NCBI GenBank assembly: GCA_903831255.1
Contig: CAIKWZ010000024.1
Span: 1 to 64,000, forward strand
Length of the DNA stretch: 64,000 nucleotides
Direction: 5' to 3'
Origin: an uncultured Alphaproteobacteria bacterium
Lineage (GTDB): Bacteria > Pseudomonadota > Alphaproteobacteria > Caulobacterales > Hyphomonadaceae
Part shown: in pieces, positions 42,835 to 52,704 of the stretch
Layout of the letters: each line of letters starts with the position of its first letter
Position numbering within the stretch: the first letter of the stretch is position 1
Translations under genes and position numbers: made by a program
Notes under the pieces: generated by a model
Databases searched by the model: none
The model's input: the letters and a program-made list of their open reading frames with translations, nothing else
Told to the model about the DNA's origin: nothing

Positions 42835-44643
42835 ATGACCCCCCGCGACAAAATTCGAAACTTCTCGATCATCGCCCACATCGACCATGGAAAGTCGACG
42901 CTGGCGGACCGTATCATTCAGATGACAGGCGGCCTCGCAGCACGCGACATGGTCGACCAAGTCCTTGATTCTATGGATATAGAACGGGAAAGAGGGATCA
43001 CCATAAAGGCGCAGACCGTTCGGCTCGACTATACTTCGAAGTCGGGCGAGACGTTTGTCCTGAACCTCATGGACACGCCCGGCCACGTCGACTTCGCCTA
43101 CGAAGTCTCGCGGTGCCTCGCCGCCTGCGAGGGAAGTCTTCTGGTTGTGGACGCGTCGCAAGGGGTCGAAGCTCAGACGCTCGCGAACGTTTACAAGGCC
43201 ATAGACCAGAACCATGAAATCGTGCCGGTTCTGAACAAGATCGATCTGCCGGCTGCCGATGTGCCGAGGGTCCGAGCTCAGATCGAGGATGTCATCGGAA
43301 TTGACGCATCGGACGCTGTCGAGATTTCCGCTAAGACAGGGTTCGGCGTCGACGCGGTTCTAGAGGCCATCGTTAACCGATTGCCGGCGCCCGCAACCGG
43401 CGACGCGTCCCAGCCGCTCAAGGCGCTCCTCGTTGACGCCTATTATGATCTTTATCTGGGTGTCGTGGTCATCATCCGGGTGGTCGATGGGTCGGTACGG
43501 AAACGACAGAAGATCAAGATGATGAAGACCGGGGCAACGTACGACCTCGACCGGGTCGGCGTCTTCAGGCCCGGCCGCCTTGCGGATATCGATGAACTGG
43601 GCCCGGGCGAAGTGGGCTTCTTCACCGCCTCGATCAAGGCGGTCGCCGACTGTTCGGTCGGCGACACCATTACCGATGAACGACGACCGACCGACGCGCC
43701 GCTTCCGGGGTTTCGCGACGTGCAGCCGGTGGTTTTCTGCGGCCTCTTTCCGATCGATGCGGCCGAATTCGAAGATCTCAGGACAGCCATGGGAAAGCTC
43801 AGGCTGAACGATGCGAGCTTCACCTTCGAAATGGAGACAAGCGCCGCTCTCGGCTTCGGTTTCCGATGCGGGTTTCTGGGACTGCTGCATCTCGAGATCA
43901 TTCAGGAACGCCTCTCCCGAGAATTCGACCTCGACCTGATCGCGACCGCTCCTTCGGTGGTCTATGAAATCCATATGTCCGACGGCACGATGCATGAGCT
44001 GCACAACCCAGCGGACATGCCCGATCCCGTAAAGATCGCGGAGATCCATGAGCCCTGGATCGAGGCGACAATCTTCACCCCGGACGAATTTCTGGGTGGA
44101 ATTCTCAAACTCTGCCAGGACCGACGCGGAGTGCAGAAAGAGCTCTCCTATGTCGGCGCCCGCGCGATGGTGAAGTATGAGCTGCCTCTCAATGAGGTGG
44201 TGTTTGATTTCTATGATCGCCTGAAATCGATCTCCAAAGGCTACGCCTCCTTCGACTACTCGATGATAGGTCATCGGCTGGGGGACCTCGTGAAAATGCA
44301 GGTTCTCGTCAATGAGGAGCCGGTCGACGCCCTGTCGATGCTTGTTCACAGAGCCAGAGCCGAAAGCCGCGGCCGCGCCATGTGCGAAAAACTCAAAGAC
44401 CTCATCCCACGCCACATGTTCAAGATCCCGATCCAGGCGGCGATCGGAGGACGCGTCATCGCCCGGGAAACCATCTCGGCGATGAGAAAGGACGTCACGG
44501 CGAAATGCTATGGCGGCGACGCCACGCGTAAACGAAAGCTCCTCGACAAGCAGAAAGAGGGCAAGAAGCGCATGCGCCAGTTCGGCAAGGTTGAGATCCC
44601 TCAGGAAGCGTTCGTGGCGGCCCTCAAGATGGACTCGGACTAA
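42835..44643 (+). CDS. lepA: elongation factor 4 (back-translocating GTPase)
   Basis: A 602-residue translational GTPase. The G motifs [25 protein letters not shown] and NKIDLP are intact, followed by EF-G-like domains and the unique C-terminal domain with [19 protein letters not shown]. It acts on stalled or mistranslocated ribosomes. ATG at 42835. The 228-base gap behind it contains the GH16 promoter region but no other gene. Confidence 0.98.
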   Translation: MTPRDKIRNFSIIAHIDHGKSTLADRIIQMTGGLAARDMVDQVLDSMDIERERGITIKAQTVRLDYTSKSGETFVLNLMDTPGHVDFAYEVSRCLAACEGSLLVVDASQGVEAQTLANVYKAIDQNHEIVPVLNKIDLPAADVPRVRAQIEDVIGIDASDAVEISAKTGFGVDAVLEAIVNRLPAPATGDASQPLKALLVDAYYDLYLGVVVIIRVVDGSVRKRQKIKMMKTGATYDLDRVGVFRPGRLADIDELGPGEVGFFTASIKAVADCSVGDTITDERRPTDAPLPGFRDVQPVVFCGLFPIDAAEFEDLRTAMGKLRLNDASFTFEMETSAALGFGFRCGFLGLLHLEIIQERLSREFDLDLIATAPSVVYEIHMSDGTMHELHNPADMPDPVKIAEIHEPWIEATIFTPDEFLGGILKLCQDRRGVQKELSYVGARAMVKYELPLNEVVFDFYDRLKSISKGYASFDYSMIGHRLGDLVKMQVLVNEEPVDALSMLVHRARAESRGRAMCEKLKDLIPRHMFKIPIQAAIGGRVIARETISAMRKDVTAKCYGGDATRKRKLLDKQKEGKKRMRQFGKVEIPQEAFVAALKMDSD

Positions 44644-44730
44644 AATCAGGGGACGTTGCCCGCGCCCCTACCCGCTCCCTCCGCCGGGACCACGTCTTCC
44701 TGCCCCCCCTTTTCCTCGGCAAGACGGAGA

Positions 44731-44747
44731 GTTAACCTCCGTTAACC
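44731..44747. repeat. two direct GTTAACC copies, CtrA-like spacing
   Basis: GTTAACC occurs at 44731-44737 and 44741-44747, one helical turn apart, 33 bases before the lipoprotein start. The pair reads TTAA-N6-TTAA, one base shorter than the CtrA consensus TTAA-N7-TTAAC. It may be a binding site for a dimeric regulator. Confidence 0.35.
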
Positions 44748-44779
44748 GGAAGCTTTTCTCCGGTCCGGGGAGGGAAGAC

Positions 44780-46429
44780 ATGATGAAGCGTCTGGCGATG
44801 GCGACGTGGCTTGGGGTCCTGGCGGCCGGTTGCGGCGCGCCGCAAACATCTCAGCCCTGGACGAAGACGGAATTCGCAGGTCCCTCTCCATTCCATGGTC
44901 TCCATGGCCTGGCCATCGCTCCCGACGGACAGATCCTCGCAGGGAGCGTTGTCGGTCAGACGATCTACTCCGTCGATCCCGCCACCGGCGTCGTCACTGA
45001 GAGACTGGGGCCTCCGAACGGCATGGCGGACGACATCGCCTTTGGTCCCGACGGGGTCATGGCCTGGACCGGGTATCTGACGGGAAAAGTGTTCGTCCAG
45101 ATGCCGGGAGCGGAACCGAAGATGGTCGCTTCGGGGCTTCCGGGGGCCAACTCCCTGGCCTTCACGACGGACGGCCGGCTCTATGTCACGCAGGTCTTCC
45201 TTGCCGATGCTCTTCACGAAGTCGACTGGAAGGGCGACGCCGGAGCGCGCCTCATCGCCGAAAATCTCGGGGGATTAAACGGCTTCGAAATCGGGCCGGA
45301 TGGCATGATCTATGGCCCGCTCTGGTTCAAAGGCGTCATCGCCCGTGTCGACCCTGCGACGGGAGAGGCGACCCCTATCGCCCAGGGCTTCCAGGTCCCG
45401 GCGGCCGCCAATTTCGGGCCGGACGGAAAGCTCTACGCGATCGATACAAAGACGGGAGAGCTTAAGTCAGTCGACATCGCCACCGGCGCGACCTCCGTCA
45501 TTGCGACACTCAGCCCCTCTCTGGACAATCTCGCCATAGCAGACAGCGGTCTGATCTATGTCTCGAACATGGCCGAGGCGGCGATATTTGAAGTCAACCC
45601 TGCGACCGGAGCGGTGCGAACCGTCGTCAGCGGCCCGCTTTCGACGCCGACCGACATGGTCGTCGTCAACGGCCCCAATGGCGAGAGCCTCCATGTCGCC
45701 GATGTCTTCGCCTATCGGACCATCAACACTGCGACAGGGGACATCAGAGATCCGCTTCGCATGTACCGTGACCCGGTTGAAAATCCTCTCGGGATCGGCG
45801 CCGGCCCTAACCGCGTCGTGATCACCAGCTGGGCAGCCGGAACGGTCCAGATCGTGGAGATTGCATCCGGCGCCGCGTCGGAGCCCATCCATGGTCTGAC
45901 CACCCCTGTCGACGGCCTTGAACTCACCGATGGAAGGGTCGCCGTCCTTGAGAGCTCTACCGGTCTCATTCGCATTCTCGAAACCCCTCAGGGCGAGCCG
46001 GCCCGCCCTGCCGACGAGCCTCTCGCGACTGGCCTCAATCTCCCTGCGGCAATGGCTGAAGGTCCGGACGGCATGATTTATGTGACGGAAACCAATCCCG
46101 GCGCCATCGCTCGGGTCGACCCGGCAAACGGCGAGGTTACCCGCATCGTCTCAGACCTTCTTGGACCTGAGGGCATAGATGTCGGGCCCGACGGCCGTAT
46201 CTATTTCGCCGAAGTCGGCGCCAGCGCGGTGAGGGTTTTCGATCCGTCCGACAAAACCACAACGACGATAGGGGAAGGACTCGAGGTCGGCTTTCCGGCG
46301 CCGGAAGGGGCTCTGCCGGCCTACGCGACCACTGGCGTCGCCCTCTCGAAGACGTCCGGCTCCGTCTATGTCTCATCCGATATCACGAATTCCATTTACC
46401 GGTTCGATCCGCCACCCGGACGTCCGTAA
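44780..46429 (+). CDS. beta-propeller lipoprotein (SMP-30/NHL-like)
   Basis: A 549-residue exported protein with lipobox LAAGC. It is built of propeller blades: HGLHGLAIAPDGQILAGS, GMADDIAFGPDGVMAWTG, GANSLAFTTDGRLYVTQ, NGFEIGPDGMIYGPLW, AANFGPDGKLYAIDT, and more to GPEGIDVGPDGRIYFAEVG. Enough blades exist for two propellers. Similar folds include gluconolactonases, virginiamycin B lyase and NHL proteins; the catalytic set of none is clear. An AGGGAAGAC ribosome site precedes two adjacent ATGs at 44780 and 44783. Confidence 0.82.
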   Translation: MMKRLAMATWLGVLAAGCGAPQTSQPWTKTEFAGPSPFHGLHGLAIAPDGQILAGSVVGQTIYSVDPATGVVTERLGPPNGMADDIAFGPDGVMAWTGYLTGKVFVQMPGAEPKMVASGLPGANSLAFTTDGRLYVTQVFLADALHEVDWKGDAGARLIAENLGGLNGFEIGPDGMIYGPLWFKGVIARVDPATGEATPIAQGFQVPAAANFGPDGKLYAIDTKTGELKSVDIATGATSVIATLSPSLDNLAIADSGLIYVSNMAEAAIFEVNPATGAVRTVVSGPLSTPTDMVVVNGPNGESLHVADVFAYRTINTATGDIRDPLRMYRDPVENPLGIGAGPNRVVITSWAAGTVQIVEIASGAASEPIHGLTTPVDGLELTDGRVAVLESSTGLIRILETPQGEPARPADEPLATGLNLPAAMAEGPDGMIYVTETNPGAIARVDPANGEVTRIVSDLLGPEGIDVGPDGRIYFAEVGASAVRVFDPSDKTTTTIGEGLEVGFPAPEGALPAYATTGVALSKTSGSVYVSSDITNSIYRFDPPPGRP

Positions 46430-46705
46430 ACCTCTGTTTCGGGGCCCGCCGTGCGGATAATCGGATCTCGTAAGCGCGATGTCTGATCTCTGACCAGAGA
46501 CCATCCAGGCCGGTCACGGCGATATGCGGCTTGCAGCCGGCCACGCCGCTGTCCGAGCCGGGCTGGGAGGTCGCGGGAGACGTTGTAAGACAAACGAATT
46601 CTGTTACAGTCGACCTGTGGCCGCGTCGCACTGACGGTCGACGTCGCAAGTAGAAGAATTCCGTCCGAGGCCAGGAGACGGGACCAGCCCCAAGGGAGAG
46701 CGTCT

Positions 46706-48694
46706 ATGAAGTTCGGGTTGTTGGGCCTTGCGCTATCGGGATGCGCCGCAGTTGCGCTGATCGGAGTGGCCGCCAATAGTCAAACACTGCGTCCAGCGGC
46801 AGCCACCACTCAGATCCGGGTGCCCGAGCGCGTGGATAACTTCCGACTGACCGACCATCTCTCAAAGTCGCACGAGCTGAGATATTTCAAGGACGCAGCT
46901 GCAATCGTCATCGTGTCCCATGCGGCCGGATCGAAGCATGTTGCGGACGCCGTTCCGACACTGAACGCGCTCAAGGCCGGTTACGATTCGAAGAACGTCC
47001 AGTTCTTCATGTTGAATTCGAACCTTCCGGATACGCGCGAGACAGTCGCCTCGTCCGCTACAGCGAGCGGACTGACCATCCCGGTCCTCCTCGATAGCGC
47101 CCAATTGGTCGGCGAAAGCCTCGGCGTCAGCCGGACCGCTGAAGCCTTCGTCATCGACCCCAAGTCCTGGAAAGTGGTCTATCACGGCCCGATCGATGAC
47201 CGTTTCGCGGGCAAAGCCCCGAAGGGTCAGGCGAAGGCCGAGACCGCCTACCTCGCTAACGCTCTCGACGACATTCTCGCAGGGCGGTCAGTGAAAACCG
47301 CCTCTGTTCCTCTGCAGTCGCCTGCCCTGTCCTTTCCGGACAGAGACAGGCAGAGCGATTTCGTGAACATCTCATACGAAAAGCAGATCGCGCCGATCCT
47401 CGCTGAGAACTGCGTGGCCTGTCATACCGAAGGCGGGATCGGCCCCTTCGCGATGACCAGCTACGAGATGGTCAAAGGGTTCGCGCCGATGATTCGCGAA
47501 GCGGTCAGAACTGACCGTATGCCGCCCTATCAGGCGGATCCGCATATCGGCGCCTTCTCAGACGACATGAACCTCTCGGTCTCTGAACAGAAGACCCTCG
47601 TTCACTGGATTGAGGCGGGAGCTCCGCGCGGCAAAGGAAGCGATCCGCTCAAGATAAACGCCAAGGCTGCGCCGGAATGGGAGCTTGGAGAGCCGGATCT
47701 GGTTCTGACGCTCCCCGCCTACAAAATACCAGCCTCGGGAATCGTCGATTATCAGAACCCGGTGCTCAAGAACCCTCTGACTGAGGGGAAATGGCTGCGT
47801 GCCTCGACCATCAAGGTCGGAGACCGTCAGGCCGTCCACCACCTTCTCTCTCCCGTCGGCGGTTACGCAGTGGGCGCAGAATCGAACGTTTATCCGGCAG
47901 GGACTGGAACCTGGGTCGAACCTGGACAGACGCTCCGCTTCCAGCTGCACTACACCCCCTACGGGAAAGAGACGACCGATGTCACTCGCATCGGCCTCTA
48001 CTTCCATAACGACAAAGCGCCGCCGACGATCGTTCGTCGGTCCGCAGTCATCGCAAATGCAGGGATCGAGATCCCGGCCAACTCCGCACGCCATGAGGAG
48101 ACGGCCTACATAACCTTCCCGGCGGATGCGACGCTGTATTCGGTGTTCCCGCATGCGCACTACCGAGGGGAAAATGCCGCCGTCTGGATGCAGAAGCCAG
48201 GTCAATCAGAAGAACTGATCCTCGCCCTCCCCAAATACGACTTCAACTGGCAGAGGGGCTATGAGTTCAAGACCCCGATCCAGGTTCCGGCAGGAACGAA
48301 GCTGATCACTCGCTATCAGTATGACAACTCTGCTCGCAACCCGGCCAACCCTGATCCCTCGATCAAGGTGACATGGGGTGAACAGTCCCACGAGGAAATG
48401 CAGTACACGGCCCTCAGTTTCCGCTGGAACGACGAGACGGCCGCTTCGCAGAAGCCGGAGCACATGGAGAAACTGAACGCTTCGCGTTCAATCGGCATCA
48501 TGGACAAGAACCTTGATGGCCAGGTCGCCCGAAACGAAGTCAGAGGGCGGATGGGCCAGATGGTCCTCGCCAACTTCGAAAAGCTCGACGCAGACAAGAG
48601 CGGCCAGCTCTCTGAAGCCGAGCTTGGCCAAGTGACGAGAATGATGAACCGAGCCATCGAAACCGCTCAGGCGCAGCAGAGCATAGGACAGTAA
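46706..48694 (+). CDS. exported multidomain copper/haem protein (redoxin fold, CxxCH, PHM-like monooxygenase, EF-hands)
   Basis: A 662-residue exported protein with four parts. Residues 35-195 look like an AhpC/TSA-type thioredoxin fold, but the active-site cysteines are missing (VSHAAGSKHV). A c-type haem site CVACH sits at 236-240. Residues 310-590 match the two cupredoxin-like domains of copper type II ascorbate-dependent monooxygenases, with every ligand in place: H378, H379 and H415 for one copper, H483, H485 and M565 for the other. The tail has two EF-hand loops (DKNLDGQVARNE, DADKSGQLSEAE). It probably hydroxylates a substrate outside the membrane with electrons from the haem. It is followed by a strong terminator. 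Confidence 0.82.
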   Translation: MKFGLLGLALSGCAAVALIGVAANSQTLRPAAATTQIRVPERVDNFRLTDHLSKSHELRYFKDAAAIVIVSHAAGSKHVADAVPTLNALKAGYDSKNVQFFMLNSNLPDTRETVASSATASGLTIPVLLDSAQLVGESLGVSRTAEAFVIDPKSWKVVYHGPIDDRFAGKAPKGQAKAETAYLANALDDILAGRSVKTASVPLQSPALSFPDRDRQSDFVNISYEKQIAPILAENCVACHTEGGIGPFAMTSYEMVKGFAPMIREAVRTDRMPPYQADPHIGAFSDDMNLSVSEQKTLVHWIEAGAPRGKGSDPLKINAKAAPEWELGEPDLVLTLPAYKIPASGIVDYQNPVLKNPLTEGKWLRASTIKVGDRQAVHHLLSPVGGYAVGAESNVYPAGTGTWVEPGQTLRFQLHYTPYGKETTDVTRIGLYFHNDKAPPTIVRRSAVIANAGIEIPANSARHEETAYITFPADATLYSVFPHAHYRGENAAVWMQKPGQSEELILALPKYDFNWQRGYEFKTPIQVPAGTKLITRYQYDNSARNPANPDPSIKVTWGEQSHEEMQYTALSFRWNDETAASQKPEHMEKLNASRSIGIMDKNLDGQVARNEVRGRMGQMVLANFEKLDADKSGQLSEAELGQVTRMMNRAIETAQAQQSIGQ

Positions 48695-48715
48695 TTCAGC
48701 GGCCCGAATGCAAAC

Positions 48716-48752
48716 AAGGCGGGTGGCCCGAAAAGGCTCACCCGCCTTTTTT
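48716..48752 (+). terminator. rho-independent terminator after the copper/haem gene
   Basis: AAGGCGGGTG (48716-48725) pairs perfectly with CACCCGCCTT (48739-48748), with an inner GCC/GGC pair in the loop, and runs into six T in a row (48747-48752). It separates this gene from the ABC exporter that starts at 48794. Confidence 0.9.
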
Positions 48753-48793
48753 GATGGACGGACCGCTGTTCTGACAGGAGCCTAGAGGTCGTC

Positions 48794-49555
48794 ATGGAGA
48801 CTGAGGATTACGCGCTGAAAATCAGCCAGGTGCGAAAATCCTATGGCGACAAGGCCGCCGTCGACGGACTGAACCTATGTGTCCGTCGGGGGGAGCTTTA
48901 TGCGCTGCTCGGCCCCAACGGCGCTGGCAAGACAACGACTCTCCGGATGGTTGCAGGACTGCTCAGCCCGGATTCCGGCGACATCTCAGTCATGGGTGTG
49001 AATGTCAAAACCGACCCCATAGGCGCCAAGCGTATGCTCGCCTGGCTGCCGGATGAGCCGATGCTGTATGACCGGCTGACGGCGTGGGAATATCTCGAAT
49101 TCATGGCCGGCCTATGGTCCGTGCCCAGCGACATCGCGCACTCGAGAGCCGAAGAGCTTCTCAAGCTCATGTCTCTCTGGGACAACAGAAATCAGCAGTG
49201 CCAGACCTTTTCCAGGGGCATGAAGCAAAAGGCGGTTCTCGCCGGCGCGCTGATCCATGACCCGCAGGTGCTGATGCTCGACGAGCCCCTCACCGGCCTC
49301 GATGCACCCTCCTCGCGCATGGTGAAAGAGCTTCTCAAGCAACGAACCGCCGCAGGCAAATGCGTGATCCTGACAACCCACATTCTCGATGTCGCTGAAC
49401 GAATGGCGGACCGCATCGGCATTATCGCTGCCGGCAAGCTCCTGGCTGAAGGGCGTCTTGAAGACCTTCAGCTGCGCTCCGGCGAGACGAAGGGAACTCT
49501 TGAAGATGTGTTTCTTTCCCTCACCAAGACAAACGATGCGGATGCTGTGGAATGA
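48794..49555 (+). CDS. ABC transporter ATP-binding protein
   Basis: A 253-residue ATPase. Walker A is GPNGAGKTT, the signature FSRGMKQKAV, Walker B VLMLDEPLTGLD, and the switch histidine is in ILTTHILD. The shape fits the DrrA/CcmA-like exporters of ABC-2 type systems. Its stop overlaps the permease start by four bases (ATGA), so translation is coupled. Confidence 0.95.
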   Translation: METEDYALKISQVRKSYGDKAAVDGLNLCVRRGELYALLGPNGAGKTTTLRMVAGLLSPDSGDISVMGVNVKTDPIGAKRMLAWLPDEPMLYDRLTAWEYLEFMAGLWSVPSDIAHSRAEELLKLMSLWDNRNQQCQTFSRGMKQKAVLAGALIHDPQVLMLDEPLTGLDAPSSRMVKELLKQRTAAGKCVILTTHILDVAERMADRIGIIAAGKLLAEGRLEDLQLRSGETKGTLEDVFLSLTKTNDADAVE

Positions 49556-51099
49556 AGCGGCCGGGCGCCCTCTGGCTACTCCGGCATGAGCTCCGCCTGG
49601 GCTTGAGAGGTCTATCCGGAGGATCGCCCTATGGGCCCATTCTGATCGCCGTTGGGGCTGTCGTCTGGACCATGGTCTCCTGGGTCTTCGCTGCGCCGAT
49701 CGCTAAAATCCTTCCCCCGTTTCCATTTCCGCCGTCCACCGGACTGCTGACAGCCCTTCTCGTGATCAGCGCAGGCCTGGCTGCATCCGCGTGCCTGATG
49801 CTCAGCCAGGCGATTACAATTACGGTCAGTCAGATCTACACGCGTAACGATCTCAGCCTTCTGTTTTCGTCTCCCGTGAAACCCTGGACGGTGCTCGTGG
49901 TCAGAGCCACCTCCATCGCGATGCAGGTCTGTCAGACCTACGTACTGCTAGCCGGACCGGCTATTGTCTGCCTTGCCGTCAGCCATTCTCCCGTCTGGCT
50001 GTTTGCCCTGGTCTGCATCGTCCTGCTCGGCGTCATGTCCACAGGGGTAGGACTTCTCATCGTTCTTTGGCTCTTTCGCACGATCGGGCCGAAACTCACG
50101 AAGACGATGGCGCAGATCTTCAGCGTGATTATCGGCGCCTCAATTTTTCTGGCGTTCCAAGCCTACAACATCGGCAGATCTTTCGACCTGCTTGAGCTTC
50201 CGAAGCGAGCGTCGTCCATCATCAAGGATCCGGACGTGCTCTGGCTCCTGCCCGCTCGAGCCGTTCTGGGGGACGGGACATCCCTTTTTCTTCTCGCCCT
50301 TGTCAGCGGCGCGATCTTCCTGGTCGGGGTCTTTCTCTTCAGTCGTCATTTCGTATCCGACGTCGCCTCAGCGCTTTCCGTGGGCGCTGTGCGAAAGTCA
50401 GAGCCCGGACGAACACAGCGGATGACAACCAATCTCACGAGCGCGATCTTCTGGAAGGAACTCAAACTCCTGGGACGCGATCCGCTTCTGATCACATCGA
50501 TCGGCATGCAGCTGGCTTTCATGGCTGTGTATCTCCTGCCGCTGCTGTTCGTTCTGACAACTCTGGGAGAGCCCTCAGACGCTGACGTTTTCCGTTACGC
50601 AGCCCTTGCCTCCGGGCTGACGCTCTTCTCCGCAAACCTAGCCTTCTCGCTGACGTGGATCTCGGTCTCGGCAGAAGACTGCCCCGATCTCATCGCATCC
50701 GCACCCGTGCGAAGCCGGGATATCGATATGGCGAAGGCCAGGGCCGCGCTCGCGCCGATTGTCATTGTGTTCACCCCCCTGGTTGCGGGGCTTGTGATCC
50801 TCTCGCCGACCGCAGGCGTTTGCGCAGCGCTCGGTTGCACGGCGGCCACCTTAAGCGCAGTCGCCATTCAGCTCTGGAGGCGCGTCCCAGCCCGCAGAAG
50901 CGATTTCCAAAAGACGAACGGAAGCCCCAACCTGACGGCAACCCTTGGCCAGCTTCTCGTCACCTCATGCCTGAGCGGAGCCGTCGCAGTCGGGGCCGGC
51001 GGACTTCCCTGGCTCGCCATTCCGCTGCTCCTCATCGGTGCGGCTGTCCTCGGGGCGCTTAAGCCGGCAACCTCAAAAACTCATCTGCCGCGATCCTGA
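49552..51099 (+). CDS. ABC-2-like exporter permease
   Basis: A 515-residue protein with about a dozen membrane segments in two similar halves. It begins LWLLRHELRLGLRG, and a second soluble turn LTSAIFWKELKLLGRDPLLITS marks the second half; such elbow helices are typical of ABC-2 permeases. It starts inside the last codons of the ATPase gene. Substrate unknown; it is not near a biosynthetic cluster. A hairpin follows at 51149-51176. Confidence 0.85.
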   Translation: MKRPGALWLLRHELRLGLRGLSGGSPYGPILIAVGAVVWTMVSWVFAAPIAKILPPFPFPPSTGLLTALLVISAGLAASACLMLSQAITITVSQIYTRNDLSLLFSSPVKPWTVLVVRATSIAMQVCQTYVLLAGPAIVCLAVSHSPVWLFALVCIVLLGVMSTGVGLLIVLWLFRTIGPKLTKTMAQIFSVIIGASIFLAFQAYNIGRSFDLLELPKRASSIIKDPDVLWLLPARAVLGDGTSLFLLALVSGAIFLVGVFLFSRHFVSDVASALSVGAVRKSEPGRTQRMTTNLTSAIFWKELKLLGRDPLLITSIGMQLAFMAVYLLPLLFVLTTLGEPSDADVFRYAALASGLTLFSANLAFSLTWISVSAEDCPDLIASAPVRSRDIDMAKARAALAPIVIVFTPLVAGLVILSPTAGVCAALGCTAATLSAVAIQLWRRVPARRSDFQKTNGSPNLTATLGQLLVTSCLSGAVAVGAGGLPWLAIPLLLIGAAVLGALKPATSKTHLPRS

Positions 51100-51148
51100 G
51101 TCCCCTTCCGCCTCAGGAAGGCTCTCGCTCCCGGAACGCCAGGCCCCA

Positions 51149-51176
51149 GCGCGTAGGGAGTATCCGCCCTACGCGC
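51149..51176. terminator. hairpin between convergent genes
   Basis: GCGCGTAGGG (51149-51158) and CCCTACGCGC (51167-51176) form a perfect 10-bp stem with an 8-base loop in the gap between the ABC permease and the hydroxyacyl-CoA dehydrogenase. No long T-run follows on either side; a bidirectional stop or 3' end structure is likely. Confidence 0.55.
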
Positions 51177-51211
51177 CTGCCATCAGACGATCCCGGAAAC
51201 GCTCCGACTGC

Positions 51212-52504
51212 TTAAAGGGAGGCGAAACGCCCACCCTCATTCACTAGCCGCACCAGCAGATCCGACGGCGAATAGAGCGCGGGGTCCATCGAACTCACCT
51301 TGCTAAGAACCCGATCAAGTCCAACGTGGTCCCCAAGGAACATCGGACCGCCCTTGTCTGCCGGCCATCCATAGCCGTTGAGCCACACGACATCGATGTC
51401 CGATGAACGCTGCGCTTTGCCCTCCTCGAGGATCTTCGCGCCCTCGTTGATCATCGGGAATATGCACTCCTCGATGATTTCCTCCTGGCTCGCCGTGCGC
51501 TTCGGGAGGCCTTTCTCAGCCACGATCTCGCGGATGACGCCCTCAACCACCGGCGAGGGTCGACCGACACGCTGGGCGTCATAGTCGTAGAAACCAGCGC
51601 CGGTCTTCTGGCCGCGACGGTCCATCTCGCACAGCCTGTCACGGAGCGGGTTCTGCGTCTTTGCGCCTGGCTTCCAGCCGATATCAAGGCCGGCCAGATC
51701 ACTCATCTGAAACGGTCCCATCTTGAACCCGAACGCGTTCAGTGCGGCGTCAATCTCCCACGGCATCACACCCTGATAGACAAGGGACTGGGCCGCCGAC
51801 TGGCGCTTGGCGAGCATACGGTTGCCGACGAAGCCCGGACACACGCCGACCAGGGTTGCGACCTTTTCAATCTTGCGCGCCAGATCCATTGAGGTTGCGA
51901 TAACGTCGGCGGATGTCTTTTCGCCGCGGACAATCTCAAGCAGCTTCATTACGTTCGCCGGTGAGAAGAAATGCAAACCGATGACATCCTCGGGTCGGCG
52001 GGTCACGGATGCGATCTCGTCGATATTGAGATAGGACGTATTGCTCGCGAGGATGGCTCCAGGCCGGCAGATGGCGTCGAGACGCCGAAAGACATCCTTT
52101 TTGATGTCCATGTCCTCGAAGACGGCTTCAATGACCAGATCACAGTCCGCCAGAGCCTCGAGGCTGAGCGATCCCGAAAGGTGTCCCATGCGCACCGCCA
52201 CCTCCTCAATCGGAAAGCGCCCCTTTGCGGCCGAGTTTTCGTAGTTTTTCCTGATCACCCCGAGACCGCGGTCGAGCGCATCCTGCTTCATCTCGACAAT
52301 GCAAACAGGGACGCCAGCATTTGCAAAGTTCATTGAGATCCCTCCGCCCATCGTCCCGGCTCCGATAACGCCCACCTTGCGGATCGGACGAAGAGCGACG
52401 CCGGATGGCAGGCCGTCGACAACCCAGGCCTTTCGGGTCGACTCCGAGATGTAAGCGGAGATTTCGGCGGCAGGAGCGGCGGGGGCGGCAAGAGACTGAG
52501 TCAT
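51212..52504 (-). CDS. 3-hydroxyacyl-CoA dehydrogenase, FadB/FadJ C-terminal half
   Basis: A 430-residue enzyme that oxidises 3-hydroxyacyl-CoA with NAD. The cofactor motif [13 protein letters not shown] and the catalytic helix [16 protein letters not shown] are intact, and a duplicated C-terminal dimer domain follows (PGFVGNRML, then [10 protein letters not shown] near the end). The N-terminal 35 residues ([19 protein letters not shown]) resemble the linker joining the hydratase and dehydrogenase domains of multifunctional FadB, yet no hydratase part is present. ATG at 52504. Confidence 0.9.
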   Translation of the reverse strand: MTQSLAAPAAPAAEISAYISESTRKAWVVDGLPSGVALRPIRKVGVIGAGTMGGGISMNFANAGVPVCIVEMKQDALDRGLGVIRKNYENSAAKGRFPIEEVAVRMGHLSGSLSLEALADCDLVIEAVFEDMDIKKDVFRRLDAICRPGAILASNTSYLNIDEIASVTRRPEDVIGLHFFSPANVMKLLEIVRGEKTSADVIATSMDLARKIEKVATLVGVCPGFVGNRMLAKRQSAAQSLVYQGVMPWEIDAALNAFGFKMGPFQMSDLAGLDIGWKPGAKTQNPLRDRLCEMDRRGQKTGAGFYDYDAQRVGRPSPVVEGVIREIVAEKGLPKRTASQEEIIEECIFPMINEGAKILEEGKAQRSSDIDVVWLNGYGWPADKGGPMFLGDHVGLDRVLSKVSSMDPALYSPSDLLVRLVNEGGRFASL

Positions 52505-52704
52505 GGCGGGTCCTCAATTTGGCTTCTGGCGGCGAAGCGCCGCCTCACGCAATTGCTGTCTTCCGTGCCGCGCCCCCGAAGCGACGTCAACATCTGGCGG
52601 ACATTCGAGACGCCCCCCCTTGCTGGGAGCCTGGGGCCGGGCCAGCTTCATACTCCCGGGAGGCTGATCAGGGCCGCGAATCTGGAAATACGGAAAGGAT
52701 CCCC

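Noticed and set aside
43360-44415. Open frame of 351 codons antisense to lepA
   Set aside because: Shadow of the conserved lepA coding sequence.
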